Part shown: positions 6,688 through 16,012 of the stretch, in pieces
Position numbering within the stretch: the first letter of the stretch is position 1
Layout: each line of letters starts with the position of its first letter
Origin: Marinomonas ostreistagni
GTDB lineage: Bacteria; Pseudomonadota; Gammaproteobacteria; Pseudomonadales; Marinomonadaceae
Assembly: GCF_016461785.1 (NCBI RefSeq)
Contig: NZ_JAEMUH010000011.1
Span: forward strand, 1-64,000
Direction: 5' to 3'
Length of the DNA: 64,000 nucleotides
Translations under genes and position numbers: made by a program
The notes under the pieces: generated by a model
What the model saw: only the letters and a program-made list of their open reading frames with translations
Told to the model about the DNA's origin: nothing
Databases searched by the model: none

Positions 6688-8232
6688 ATGACATTAGCTT
6701 GTTTAGAAACTTTGGGCGTTAACACGCTAAAACAAGGCGATACTTTTTACAGCGTCCTAACGGGAAATCAAGTAGCGTTGGGTCAAGGCTCAGCCTTCTC
6801 AGCACACAGCCCAATTGATGGTGCTAAGTTATCACAATTTAACAATGCAACACCTGCACAGCTTGATGCAGTGAATGCTGAGCTTCAAGACGCATTCAAA
6901 GCTTTGCGCGTTATCCCAGCACCACGTCGTGGTGAGTTGGTTCGTCGCATCGGTGAGGAAGCTCGTAAGTACAAAAACGAGCTTGCACAAGTCATCGCGC
7001 TTGAAGCGGGTAAAATCTTACCTGAAGCATTGGGTGAGGTTCAGGAGTGGATCGATGTATGTGACTTCGCTGTCGGTCAATCACGTATGCTACATGGTCT
7101 ATCTATCGTATCAGAGCGTCCTGGACACCGTATGATGGAGCAATGGCACCCACTGGGTCCAGTTGCTGTAATCACAGCTTTTAACTTCCCAATGGCGGTT
7201 TGGGCGTGGAACGCAATGCTAGGTCTAGTATGTGGTGACCCAATCCTATTGAAGCCATCTGAAAAAGCACCGCTTTGTGCTCTAGCTATGTACCAAATCG
7301 CGCAGAACGTGATTGCTGATATGCCAGACATTCCAAAAGCTTCTGTCAGTGTGATGATTGGTGGCCGTGATCTAGGTGAAGCGATTTCTTCAAGCCCTGT
7401 TTACCCACTTGTTTCTGCAACGGGTTCAACTGCAATGGGTCGTGCAGTAGCAGAGACTGTTGCGAAGCGTCTAGGTCGTTCTCTACTAGAACTTGGTGGT
7501 AACAATGCAATGATCGTGTCTGATACAGCAGACCTTGATCTTGCACTGCGTGCAATTGTATTCGCTGCGGCGGGTACAGCGGGTCAGCGTTGTACAACGC
7601 TACGTCGTCTAATTGCTCACGAATCAGTTGTTGACGGTTTAGTTGAGCGAGTTGCGAAGGCATACAGTACATTACGCATTGGTAACCCATTAGAAGAAGG
7701 CAAGTTGGTTGGACCTCTAATCGACGAAGGTAGCTTCGCACGTATGCAAAGTGCACTTGAAGAAGCCAAAGCACAAGGCGGTGAAATCGTTTGTGGTGGT
7801 GAGCGTGTGACGGAAGGCGTTCCTGCAGGTGGTTTCTATGTGAAGCCAGCGATCGTTCGTATCGCTCATGACGCGCCAATCGTTCATGAAGAAACATTTG
7901 CGCCAATCATGTACGTTCTAACGTACAGCAACTTCGAAGAAGCGCTTGAAATTCAAAACGAAGTACCACAAGGTCTATCTTCTGCGGTATTCACTGAGAG
8001 CATGCGTGAAGCGGAACTGTTCATGTCTCCTGCAGGTTCTGACTGTGGTATTGCTAACGTCAACATCGGTACTTCAGGTGCGGAAATTGGTGGTGCCTTC
8101 GGTGGTGAGAAAGAGACTGGTGGTGGTCGTGAGTCGGGTTCTGATGCATGGCGTAACTACATGCGCCGTACAACGAATACGATTAACTACGGTGGTGATC
8201 TACCACTGGCTCAAGGTATCGTTTTTGAGTAA
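6688..8232 (+). CDS. amaB: Aldehyde dehydrogenase, L-aminoadipate-semialdehyde (piperideine-6-carboxylate) dehydrogenase
   Basis: An ALDH7-type NAD(P)-dependent dehydrogenase (514 aa). In Pseudomonas, AmaB oxidises 2-aminoadipate semialdehyde (in equilibrium with piperideine-6-carboxylate) to 2-aminoadipate in the pipecolate route of lysine breakdown. The general base is Glu268 in LELGGNN and the nucleophile is Cys302 in GQRCTT. ITAFNFPMAVWAWN and KPSEKAPL form the cofactor site. GAGGT lies six bases before the ATG. It is followed by an FAD amine oxidase gene after a hairpin, as expected for a pipecolate pair. The broad ALDH family makes the substrate partly an inference from the neighbours. 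Confidence 0.85.
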   Translation: MTLACLETLGVNTLKQGDTFYSVLTGNQVALGQGSAFSAHSPIDGAKLSQFNNATPAQLDAVNAELQDAFKALRVIPAPRRGELVRRIGEEARKYKNELAQVIALEAGKILPEALGEVQEWIDVCDFAVGQSRMLHGLSIVSERPGHRMMEQWHPLGPVAVITAFNFPMAVWAWNAMLGLVCGDPILLKPSEKAPLCALAMYQIAQNVIADMPDIPKASVSVMIGGRDLGEAISSSPVYPLVSATGSTAMGRAVAETVAKRLGRSLLELGGNNAMIVSDTADLDLALRAIVFAAAGTAGQRCTTLRRLIAHESVVDGLVERVAKAYSTLRIGNPLEEGKLVGPLIDEGSFARMQSALEEAKAQGGEIVCGGERVTEGVPAGGFYVKPAIVRIAHDAPIVHEETFAPIMYVLTYSNFEEALEIQNEVPQGLSSAVFTESMREAELFMSPAGSDCGIANVNIGTSGAEIGGAFGGEKETGGGRESGSDAWRNYMRRTTNTINYGGDLPLAQGIVFE

Positions 8233-8254
8233 TCGAAACATCTAGCCAGTTTTG

Positions 8255-8282
8255 AAATAGGCGAGTCTTTGCTCGCCTATTT
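8255..8282 (+). terminator. Hairpin between the dehydrogenase and oxidase genes
   Basis: An 11-bp perfect stem AAATAGGCGAG / CTCGCCTATTT with a six-base loop. A T7 run lies about ten bases after the stem. It could reduce read-through into the oxidase gene. Confidence 0.6.
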
Positions 8283-8327
8283 TGGTTTGGGTCTTTTTTT
8301 ACCAGTTTTGATTAAGAGGTCATCTCT

Positions 8328-9599
8328 ATGTCTTTGCAACCTTGTGACTCTTTGTGGCGTGCAAGTGCACCTGCAGCACCAACTCTTACTGCTTTAGAGC
8401 AAGATTTAGAAGTGGACGTTGCGATTGTTGGGGGTGGTTTTACTGGCTTATCGGCGGCGCTTCACTTGGCTAAATTTGGTGTTTCGGTTGCGTTAGTTGA
8501 AGCTGCTGAAGTGGGTTTTGGTGGCTCTGGACGAAATGTTGGGTTAGCTAACGCCGGCCTTTGGTTAGAACCAAATGATTTGGATCGTCAATTAGGGCCT
8601 GAAGCAGGGCGCGCATTATACGATGCCTTAGCGGTTGCCCCTGATTATGTCTTTGGATTGATCGAAGAATACAATATCGAGTGCGAAGCAACCCGCAATG
8701 GTACTTTACACTGTGGTGTTGGCAAAGCAGGTTTAACTCAGCTGAAGCGTCGATGTGAGCAAATGCAGCAACGAGGCGCGCCGGTGGAGCTGTTGAATAC
8801 AGCGGATGCACAAGCTCGAATCGGTTCTGATAAGTTTAATTCAGCTCTGTTTGACCCTCGCGCTGGAACGATTCAACCGCTAGGTTATGCACGCGGACTG
8901 GCTCATGCTGCTGTGAAAGAAGGTGCGCAGCTATTTGATCAGTCTCCGGTCGAAAACATTACTCCTGATGGCGAAAGTTGGGTCGTTAAAACGGCGAAAG
9001 GCAGTTTAAAAGCAGAACGTGTTATCTTAGCCACCAACGCATACGGTGAGTATGGTGTCAAAAATGAAGCACGTAAGTTTGTGCCAATTTTTTACAGTCA
9101 GTTAGCGACTAAGCCTTTAACGGAAGAGCAACTGAAAGTGGTTTTGCCAAACAAAGAGGGCTGTTGGGATACCTGTACGGTCATGAGTTCCTTCCGTATG
9201 GACCAGCAAGGGCGTTTAGTGTTTGGTGGTATGGGTGGTGAAAAACATTATCATGCGAGCTGGGCGTCACAGCGCGTAAAAGAGTTATGGCCAGTCCTTA
9301 GTAAAGTGGAGTGGGAATTCAGCTGGACAGGCAAAATTGCCTACAGCGAGGATCACCTGCCTCATTGTCAGCAGCTGCAGCGTGGTCTGTTTAGTGTTGC
9401 TGGTTATAGTGGCCGCGGTATTGGTCCTGGAACGATCATGGGCAAAGAGCTTGCTGAGTGGTTCACAGGTCGACGTGATAGTTTGTCTGCGCCAATGACC
9501 ACACTACGTGATATCCCGTTACGTGAAGTGAAACGTATGTTTTACGAAGTAGGGGCTCATACTTATCATGTGGGTCAGCGAACTCATGTTTTAGACTAG
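8328..9599 (+). CDS. amaA: FAD-dependent amine oxidase, L-pipecolate oxidase-like
   Basis: A DAO/GlcD-type flavoprotein of 423 residues. The dinucleotide fold is VAIVGGGFTGLSAALHL (GxGxxG at residues 35-40). Later motifs are the GGSGRN segment near residue 68 and the C-terminal GYSGRGIGPG flavin loop. In Pseudomonas AmaA oxidises L-pipecolate to piperideine-6-carboxylate and sits next to AmaB, and the same pairing is seen here. Gamma-glutamylputrescine oxidases share this fold, so the substrate is inferred from context. AAGAGG precedes the ATG at a suitable distance. It is probably co-transcribed with the dehydrogenase through a partial terminator. Confidence 0.8.
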   Translation: MSLQPCDSLWRASAPAAPTLTALEQDLEVDVAIVGGGFTGLSAALHLAKFGVSVALVEAAEVGFGGSGRNVGLANAGLWLEPNDLDRQLGPEAGRALYDALAVAPDYVFGLIEEYNIECEATRNGTLHCGVGKAGLTQLKRRCEQMQQRGAPVELLNTADAQARIGSDKFNSALFDPRAGTIQPLGYARGLAHAAVKEGAQLFDQSPVENITPDGESWVVKTAKGSLKAERVILATNAYGEYGVKNEARKFVPIFYSQLATKPLTEEQLKVVLPNKEGCWDTCTVMSSFRMDQQGRLVFGGMGGEKHYHASWASQRVKELWPVLSKVEWEFSWTGKIAYSEDHLPHCQQLQRGLFSVAGYSGRGIGPGTIMGKELAEWFTGRRDSLSAPMTTLRDIPLREVKRMFYEVGAHTYHVGQRTHVLD

Positions 9600-9630
9600 T
9601 AGTCTAGCCGGATGATTTCGCAATAAAAAC

Positions 9631-9661
9631 AAAGGAATGCATAATTACAATGCATTCCTTT
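9631..9661 (+). terminator. Probable terminator after the oxidase gene
   Basis: A 12-bp perfect stem AAAGGAATGCAT / ATGCATTCCTTT with a seven-base loop, 31 bases after the stop codon. The following T run is short. Confidence 0.55.
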
Positions 9662-9740
9662 CCAGTCATAATAGGCGAATGCTGAGGCTTGTTGTACAGT
9701 TGCAGCCTTCCCCTAACCTCAATGTAATGATGGCAAACGA

Positions 9741-10643
9741 ATGCGGAGATACATTCCCTCTTCCACAGCGCTGAAATGTTTTGAAGCGTCTGTTAGACAC
9801 CTTAGCTTTACCCGTGCAGCGCAGGAGCTTCATTTAACTCAAAGTGCGGTCAGTCGACAGATACGTAACTTGGAAGAGTTTTTGTCCCGTGATTTGTTTA
9901 TTCGTCTGAATAAGCGTCTTGTTTTGACGAGCACCGGTGCCGCCTACTACAAAGAGGTCGTGCCGTTACTGGATAGTATGGAAAACGCAAGTTTGCGAAT
10001 GTTGCATCGAGAAGATGAAAAAACAACGTTAACTATTTCCGCTCTACCGACTTTTGCATCTTACTGGTTGATGCCTAAACTGGTGGCTTTCCAAAAGTTG
10101 CATCCACAGTTTCAGATCAAAGTGCGTTCCCTTGATGATGCGGCAAAAATCGACCCTGAAAGCATCGATATAATCTTGCACTATGGTGGCGACCATTGGC
10201 CAAGAGCTGTCAGTCATCATTTACTAAGTGAGCAAGTTGTCGCCGTTTGTTCACCGAGTGTGTTGAAGGGGGCTGGCGATACTAGCCTTGCCGCAGAACA
10301 TGCCCTTGAATACCCTCTTTTGCATTTATCATCGCGAATTAATGGTTGGCCGGATTGGCTGGCAGCGCATGATCTGGAAAGTGACTCTTTGGCTGGTCCC
10401 GCGTTCGCACATTTTCATATGGTATTAGAAGCCGCCAAACATGGTATGGGCGTCGCGATTTTACCGACTATTATTGCTGAGCAAAGCCTCTTAGATGGTA
10501 GCCTAGTGGCACCTTTTGGAGCGCCGATCGATACCCCTCATGAATACCTCTTATCTTACCCCGGTGACAAAGCGGACTTAGAGCAGGTCGTGACCTTTCG
10601 CGATTGGCTACTTAATAGCGTAGCAGGTGTTAGTCAGAATTAA
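9741..10643 (+). CDS. LysR-type transcriptional regulator, GcvA-like subgroup
   Basis: The N-terminus (LKCFEASVRHLSFTRAAQELHLTQSAVSRQ, split here by LysR helices 2 and 3) is typical of the GcvA/AmpR branch. An effector-binding domain runs from about residue 92 to the end. Length of 300 is normal. It lies downstream of the oxidase on the same strand, before gpmI. It could regulate the amine oxidase pair, or be an unrelated neighbour. No strong ribosome site precedes the ATG. It is the last gene of the inserted block. Confidence 0.88.
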   Translation: MRRYIPSSTALKCFEASVRHLSFTRAAQELHLTQSAVSRQIRNLEEFLSRDLFIRLNKRLVLTSTGAAYYKEVVPLLDSMENASLRMLHREDEKTTLTISALPTFASYWLMPKLVAFQKLHPQFQIKVRSLDDAAKIDPESIDIILHYGGDHWPRAVSHHLLSEQVVAVCSPSVLKGAGDTSLAAEHALEYPLLHLSSRINGWPDWLAAHDLESDSLAGPAFAHFHMVLEAAKHGMGVAILPTIIAEQSLLDGSLVAPFGAPIDTPHEYLLSYPGDKADLEQVVTFRDWLLNSVAGVSQN

Positions 10644-10735
10644 TTACGTCTATAGGTAGTCCTTGGCTGTAAAGCGCTAGGACGCCTATGGTAGTATCGA
10701 TGTAATGGCCAAATTACAGATCGGGATACGTAATT

Positions 10736-12265
10736 ATGAACAAGAAAACCACGGCATTATTTATTTTAGACGGATGGGGTTACAGCGAAACCTCAACATC
10801 AAATGCGATTGCAGCTGCGAACACGCCTAACTGGGATAAGCTTTGGGGCGAGCGACCACATACCTTGATTAAAACATCAGGTATGGCGGTAGGTCTACCT
10901 GAAGGTCAAATGGGTAACTCTGAAGTAGGTCATATGAACCTAGGTGCAGGGCGTGTGGTATATCAAAACTTTACGCGTATTGGTAAAGCTATTGATGATG
11001 GCAGCTTCTTCGAAAACGAAGCGCTGCTTGAGGCCGTCAATAAAGCTGTGGCGGCGGGCAAAGCCGTCCATATTCTGGGTCTTGTTTCTCCTGGTGGTGT
11101 ACACAGTCACCACGAACAAATTATGGCAATGAGTGAATTGGCTGCGCGCCAAGGGGCGAAAGCCATTTACATTCATGGCTTTACCGACGGTCGCGACACA
11201 CCACCGCGTTCCGCTCAAGGCCCGCTTGCAGAGATCGAAGCTAAATTGGCAGATCTTGGGGTAGGTCGTATTGCTTCGCTAACGGGACGTTACTTTGCGA
11301 TGGACCGTGATAATCGTTGGGAGCGTGTGGAGCAGGCTTACAACGCTATTGTACTCGGCCAAGCGGAGTACCAAGCTGAGTCTGCAAAAGCTGCTATTGA
11401 TGCGGCGTACGAGCGTGATGAAAACGATGAATTCGTAAAAGCCACTGTGATTGGTGAGTCGGCTGCGATTGAAGATGGCGATGCGGTCATTTTTGCTAAC
11501 TTCCGACCTGACCGAGCGCGTCAATTAACTCGAGCCTTTACTGACGCTGACTTTTCTGGCTTTGAACGCAAAGCTGTGCCAACGCTTGCAGGTTTTGTGA
11601 CGTTTACTGAATATGCCTCAGACATCAATGCATCGGTGGCTTACCCGCCAGTGGCGTTGAGTAACACTCTAGGTGAAGTACTGTCGAAAACAGGCAAAAA
11701 GCAACTTCGTATCGCTGAGACAGAGAAGTACGCTCACGTAACCTTCTTCTTTAATGGTGGTGAAGAAGCGGTTTTTGATGGCGAAGAACGTGAGTTAATC
11801 CCATCTCCTGATGTCGCGACTTACGATCTGAAACCGGAAATGAGCGCGCCAGAAGTAACAGATAAGCTGGTAGAAGTTATTGAAGCAGGCAAATACGACA
11901 CCATCATCTGTAACTTTGCCAACGGCGACATGGTTGGTCACAGTGGTATCTTTGAAGCGGCTGTTGCTGCGGTGGAAGCTGTGGATGCATGTTTAGGCCG
12001 TATTCTTGTGGCACTAGAGAAAAACGGTGGTCAATGTTTGATTACTGCCGACCATGGTAACGTAGAACAGATGTTAAGTGATGATGGTACTCAGCCGTTA
12101 ACTTCACACACGCTTGAGCCAGTACCTTTAGTTCTAGTGACACCTGAATCGAGTTGGTCTTTAAGCGACGGTGCGTTATGTGATATTGCACCAACATTGC
12201 TAGAGATGATGGGCATGGATGTCCCAACAGAGATGACCGGCCACAGCCTTTTGGTACGCTCTTAA
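10736..12265 (+). CDS. gpmI: 2,3-bisphosphoglycerate-independent phosphoglycerate mutase
   Basis: Glycolytic enzyme that interconverts 3- and 2-phosphoglycerate using two Mn ions and a phosphoserine intermediate. The N-terminal metal site is ILDGWG (Asp12) and the nucleophile is Ser62 in QMGNSEVGH. Further signatures are [10 protein letters not shown]-like and TADHGN near the C-terminus. Length 509 is typical. In E. coli and Pseudomonas this gene heads a gpmI-envC(-ctpA)-yibQ cluster divergent from yibN-grxC-secB. Here the cluster order is kept but the divergent partner lies 6.8 kb away. Confidence 0.98.
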   Translation: MNKKTTALFILDGWGYSETSTSNAIAAANTPNWDKLWGERPHTLIKTSGMAVGLPEGQMGNSEVGHMNLGAGRVVYQNFTRIGKAIDDGSFFENEALLEAVNKAVAAGKAVHILGLVSPGGVHSHHEQIMAMSELAARQGAKAIYIHGFTDGRDTPPRSAQGPLAEIEAKLADLGVGRIASLTGRYFAMDRDNRWERVEQAYNAIVLGQAEYQAESAKAAIDAAYERDENDEFVKATVIGESAAIEDGDAVIFANFRPDRARQLTRAFTDADFSGFERKAVPTLAGFVTFTEYASDINASVAYPPVALSNTLGEVLSKTGKKQLRIAETEKYAHVTFFFNGGEEAVFDGEERELIPSPDVATYDLKPEMSAPEVTDKLVEVIEAGKYDTIICNFANGDMVGHSGIFEAAVAAVEAVDACLGRILVALEKNGGQCLITADHGNVEQMLSDDGTQPLTSHTLEPVPLVLVTPESSWSLSDGALCDIAPTLLEMMGMDVPTEMTGHSLLVRS

Positions 12266-12286
12266 TTATTGAAAAAGGGAATCATC

Positions 12287-13420
12287 ATGGGGTTCAAATC
12301 CTGTTTGTTGATGCTCATGTTTTTGTTGTCCAGCATAAGCTGGGCAGCAGAACCACAAACACCTGAAGAGGCACGCCAGCAAATTCAGGCATTGCAGCAA
12401 GACCTGGTTAAGCTGAATGATTGGCTGAAAGATCTAAAAAGTGAACGCTCTAACGTTGAGCAACAGCTTGAGAGTAAAGAGAAAACGATACATGACCTCT
12501 CAAAACGCATATTAGATTTGCAGAAAAGCTTAGAAAAGGGCGCAGAGCAGTTACAGAATCTGCAAACGCAGCAGCGTAGTTTGCAACAAAGCATTCAACA
12601 ACAATACCAACAGATAGCCGCCCAACTTCGGGCGGTTTATCGTTCTGGTAGTAGTGAGGGCATTCGCTTCTTACTCGAAGATCTTCCAGTCGATGAATCC
12701 ATGCGCTTGATTCACTACAACCGCTATTTTTCCACAGCGCGCCAATCCCTTATTAATGGCTTTAGTTCAGAAGTGGATGACTTGAACTTGGTTGAAAAAA
12801 GCATTCGTAGTCAACGAGCTCAAATGGTGCAAGAGCAGTCTGACTTAGAAAAGCAGCAAGCTCGTATTCAAGACGAACAAGCGCAACGAAAAAAAATCTT
12901 AGCTAAAATTGAAACTGATTTAAGTTCTGGCGATCAAAAAGCCAAGCGCTTGCAGCAAGATCAAGCTCAAATGCAGTCGCTACTGAAACAACTAGAGCAA
13001 GCCCTTGCGGATATACAAATTCCTGACCTTGAGACGCCATTTGGAAGACAAAAAGGAAAATTGATTCCGCCACTTAACGTTATTAAGCGCTTACCAGATA
13101 ATTCACAAATCAATTTAGGAGGGGCTACTCTTGCGGCAGAGACTGGAGACCAAGTGCGTGCGGTACATCACGGGCGGGTTGTGTTTTCAGATTGGATGCG
13201 AGGGTTTGGCTTTTTGATCATTTTGGATCATGGCAGTGGTTATATGTCTTTGTATGGTTACAACCAAAGCTTACTCAAAGATGTTGGTGAGTGGGTCAAT
13301 GCGAATGATGTGATTGCCACAGCGGGCAGTTCAGGTGGTCGAAACACACCGGGATTATTTTTTGCGATTCGTCATAACGGTGAACCGATTAATGCTTTGT
13401 CTTGGCTTAGAAAAGGCTAG
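12287..13420 (+). CDS. envC: Murein hydrolase activator EnvC
   Basis: A periplasmic divisome protein that activates the cell-wall amidases AmiA/B at the septum. The ATG at 12287 follows AAGGGA; an upstream in-frame TTG at 12269 is less likely. A signal peptide (cleaved near SWA-AEP) is followed by a long coiled coil, rich in Gln, Glu and Lys, up to about residue 250. A C-terminal LytM (M23) domain follows, with DHGSGYMSLYGYN and GRNTPGLFFAIR. The metal-ligand histidines of active M23 peptidases are replaced, as in other EnvC proteins, so it is an activator and not a protease. It starts 21 bases after gpmI. Confidence 0.95.
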   Translation: MGFKSCLLMLMFLLSSISWAAEPQTPEEARQQIQALQQDLVKLNDWLKDLKSERSNVEQQLESKEKTIHDLSKRILDLQKSLEKGAEQLQNLQTQQRSLQQSIQQQYQQIAAQLRAVYRSGSSEGIRFLLEDLPVDESMRLIHYNRYFSTARQSLINGFSSEVDDLNLVEKSIRSQRAQMVQEQSDLEKQQARIQDEQAQRKKILAKIETDLSSGDQKAKRLQQDQAQMQSLLKQLEQALADIQIPDLETPFGRQKGKLIPPLNVIKRLPDNSQINLGGATLAAETGDQVRAVHHGRVVFSDWMRGFGFLIILDHGSGYMSLYGYNQSLLKDVGEWVNANDVIATAGSSGGRNTPGLFFAIRHNGEPINALSWLRKG

Positions 13421-13444
13421 CACAAAAACACATAAGGATAAATT

Positions 13445-14719
13445 ATGGTTGTTTACACTCGTCGCCTTCTAGTTGGGTTGGTTGGAGCAGTATGTCTAAA
13501 TTCGGTATGGGCAGCATCCGAAGCAGAGGTGGCGCCGATTCCTCTGACGCAAATTCAAGCATTTGTTGAGACGTTTGAAACCATCAGTGCTGGGTATGTT
13601 GAAGCACTGGACGATGAAGCTATCCTGAATAAAGCCTTAAAAGGTATGGTTTCTTCCCTAGACCCACATTCAGAATATCTGACGAAAGATGAGGTAGAAA
13701 CATTCGATGAAGAAACATCTGGTAACTATGCTGGTATCGGAGTTGAAGTGGAGATGGTTGACGGTCAGTTAACGGTGGTGTCGCCAATTGACAATTCACC
13801 TGCAGCGAAGGCTGGTATTCAGGCAGGAGATGTCATCATTCGTATTGATGACCAATTGGTTTCAGGTACAAACCTTCAAGACATCATCACCTTAATGCGA
13901 GGGAAAAAAGGTACGGCGGTACTGCTTGATATTGATCGAGATGGTGAAATTAAACAGTTCTCTGTCAAACGTGCTGAAATAGAAGATAGCAGTCTGACAA
14001 GTGAGTGGCTTGGAAGTGATATTGCGTATATTCGGGTGAGTCAGTTTCTAGGTAATTCAGCTAAAGATTTTAGAAAAGAGCTTACATCGCTTCAATCTGA
14101 CCATGCGATCAAGGGCTTGATTATTGATCTTAGAAACAACCCCGGAGGGGTTCTGCAAAGTGCTGTGGGGATTGTAGATACTCTTATTGATGACGGTATG
14201 ATTGTCTACACCGATGGACGTCATAATTACTCTAGAACGGAGTTTAAAGCCACTAAAGAGTCTACATTGTTACCAAAAGCGCCTTTAGTCGTTTTAGTTA
14301 ATGAAGGATCAGCATCGGCATCTGAGGTGTTAGCGGGGGCTATTCAAGATCATAAGAGAGGGCTTGTTTTAGGTACGGAAACGTTTGGTAAAGGCTCTGT
14401 ACAAACTGTCGTGCCTTTATCTAATGGCGCCGCAGTGAAGTTGACAACGGCTTTGTATTTCACGCCAAAAGGTCGCTCTATTCAAGCTCAAGGGATTATG
14501 CCTGATATGGTTATTCCTCAAGCTAAAATTGAAGTTGAAAAAGGTCGCTTTTTCATAAAAGAGGCCGAGCTAAAAGGTCACCTCAGTAATGGTACAGGAG
14601 GGGAAGAGCGCACTAGTTCAGATGTAGACAGCAAGCTAAACGAACTGGCTACTAATGATTTTCAACTTTTCCAAGCGTTTTCAGTGCTGCAAAGCGCTCA
14701 GCAGTTTTTGGCGAATTAA
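13445..14719 (+). CDS. ctpA: C-terminal processing serine peptidase (CtpA/Prc, S41)
   Basis: An exported S41 protease that trims cell-envelope proteins, including peptidoglycan hydrolases and their regulators in Pseudomonas. There is a signal peptide (cleaved near VWAAS) and a PDZ domain at about residues 90-180. The catalytic region has the dyad Ser291 (in EGSASASE) and Lys316 (in TFGKGSVQ), 25 residues apart as in known members. The short C-terminus lacks the large extension of E. coli Prc. It sits between envC and the YibQ-type gene, so all three probably act on the wall. Its TAA overlaps the next ATG. Confidence 0.95.
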   Translation: MVVYTRRLLVGLVGAVCLNSVWAASEAEVAPIPLTQIQAFVETFETISAGYVEALDDEAILNKALKGMVSSLDPHSEYLTKDEVETFDEETSGNYAGIGVEVEMVDGQLTVVSPIDNSPAAKAGIQAGDVIIRIDDQLVSGTNLQDIITLMRGKKGTAVLLDIDRDGEIKQFSVKRAEIEDSSLTSEWLGSDIAYIRVSQFLGNSAKDFRKELTSLQSDHAIKGLIIDLRNNPGGVLQSAVGIVDTLIDDGMIVYTDGRHNYSRTEFKATKESTLLPKAPLVVLVNEGSASASEVLAGAIQDHKRGLVLGTETFGKGSVQTVVPLSNGAAVKLTTALYFTPKGRSIQAQGIMPDMVIPQAKIEVEKGRFFIKEAELKGHLSNGTGGEERTSSDVDSKLNELATNDFQLFQAFSVLQSAQQFLAN

Positions 14720-15672
14720 TGTTTAAACGCTGTATTGTTTTTAGTGTATTGGTGGGCTTTTCTTCTTGGGGATGGAGTAGCGAGGAGAGCGTGGATGTGG
14801 CACAAAAAGATTTGCTGCCCTTTCCAAAGTTAGATCAAGTCTCCTCTGACGATCGTAGCAGAGAGATGTTTCCTTTGATGTTGCCCGCCAAAGATGCTCC
14901 CCAATCTTGGCCATCTTTACTTAAAAAACCAGCGATGCAAAACGTTTTGAGTCCCCCTGTATCAGGCTTAATAGCTCGTTCTACCCCTAGTCCTATGTCA
15001 GAAATGGATGCGTTACCTGAGCCACCTAAAATAGTCGTTATTATTGACGATGTAGGTTATAACCGAAGAGGTATGGAAGAGTCGTTATCGTTGCCTCTAC
15101 CTGTTGTCTTGGCCATTCTTCCGGAAACACCTTATGCAAAGAAGGCCGCTGAAAAAGCGCGTTTACAAGAGCGTACAACTATTTTGCATGCTCCAATGGA
15201 AAATGAGCGTGAGCTAAAGCTCGGTCCTGGAGGACTTTATGTCGAAATGGATGAGCAAGCCTTTAAGACAATGCTTAGGGCTGATATAGACAGTGTCCCT
15301 GGGGTCAAAGGTGTGAACAATCATATGGGAAGCTTGCTCACCACCCATAGGCAGCATATGGAGTGGGTCATGGATGTGATGCAAGAACGATCTCTATTTT
15401 TTGTCGATAGTTTGACCAGTCCTCAAAGTGTGGCTCATGTGATTGCCAGTGAGAGAGGGGTTCTTACTGTGACTAGAGACGTTTTTCTTGATAATGTCCG
15501 TACACAGGCGGCAATTGATAAGCAGTTTAAACGCCTGTTAAAGCGAGCGCATGAAAATGGTGTTGCGGTTGCAATCGGACACCCATATCCCGAAACCACT
15601 CAGTATTTACAGCGAAGGTTAAACTCTTCTATATCTGCACAGTTAGTGAACATAAACCTTCTTCTTAATTAA
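14719..15672 (+). CDS. yibQ: Divergent polysaccharide deacetylase family protein (YibQ)
   Basis: Begins with a short signal-like segment (CIVFSVLVGFSSWGWS), then a low-complexity linker up to about residue 105. The conserved domain follows: KIVVIIDDVGYN, LAILPETPYA, ILHAPMEN, GVNNHMGS and a late IGHPYPETT. This is the DUF610 / divergent polysaccharide deacetylase 2 family. It is predicted to be periplasmic and to act on a cell-wall or surface glycan, although no reaction has been proven to my knowledge. Translation is probably coupled to ctpA (TAATG overlap). Confidence 0.9.
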   Translation: MFKRCIVFSVLVGFSSWGWSSEESVDVAQKDLLPFPKLDQVSSDDRSREMFPLMLPAKDAPQSWPSLLKKPAMQNVLSPPVSGLIARSTPSPMSEMDALPEPPKIVVIIDDVGYNRRGMEESLSLPLPVVLAILPETPYAKKAAEKARLQERTTILHAPMENERELKLGPGGLYVEMDEQAFKTMLRADIDSVPGVKGVNNHMGSLLTTHRQHMEWVMDVMQERSLFFVDSLTSPQSVAHVIASERGVLTVTRDVFLDNVRTQAAIDKQFKRLLKRAHENGVAVAIGHPYPETTQYLQRRLNSSISAQLVNINLLLN

Positions 15673-16012
15673 CTAGTTCAGTGCGATAGCAAATCATCAT
15701 TTTGTATCCAAATAGTTTTCGACTGCATTTTTGTATTGATATAAGTTAAAAATATCATGCGAATGGTGCTTGTTAGACTTTTTCTCTGCTTTTCTTCATT
15801 TTTTTGTTAAATCTTCGTTCTCATTTTTGTGCCCACTTATTGACCGGTTTTTATTCAAAGGGTATGGTTTGTGTTCACTGGTAGTGCACAATTTAAAAAC
15901 TATTTCCGTGTTTTTTGCATTTTTCTGGCATTTTCTAGGAGTGCAAAATTCTGGAACGCTTCTTGCTAATTCTAAAATAACGATAAAACCAAAATGAGTA
16001 GGAGTTCATAGC
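15673..16012. other. 340-bp AT-rich intergenic region upstream of livJ
   Basis: No credible gene. An open frame at 15770-15997 is Phe-rich, has no ribosome site and overlaps regulatory DNA. The region holds a sigma-54 promoter (15952-15967) and a weak NtrC-like site, TGTTCACTGGTAGTGCA, at 15872-15888, about 100 bases upstream of the predicted start of transcription. Confidence 0.7.
15952..15967 (+). promoter_or_regulatory. Sigma-54 promoter of livJHMGF
   Basis: TGGAACGCTTCTTGCT matches the -24/-12 consensus TGGCACG-N4-TTGCW with a single mismatch and the correct GG-to-GC spacing. Transcription should start near 15978, 35 bases before livJ. NtrC, encoded at 22.3 kb, is the likely activator (inference). 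Confidence 0.7.

Noticed and set aside
7346-7906. 186-codon open frame opposite the aldehyde dehydrogenase
   Set aside because: It lies entirely antisense to a well-supported enzyme with intact catalytic residues, and its His/Leu-rich composition is a codon-bias shadow.
12287-13420. EnvC as an active M23 peptidase
   Set aside because: The zinc-ligand histidines are not in place; it fits the degenerate, activator-only class.
15872-15888. Firm NtrC site upstream of livJ
   Set aside because: Only about 10 of 17 positions fit, mainly in one half; noted with the promoter but not called as a feature.
15770-15997. 75-codon open frame upstream of livJ
   Set aside because: Phe-rich, no ribosome site, no recognisable motif, and it overlaps the sigma-54 promoter; it looks like chance in AT-rich DNA.
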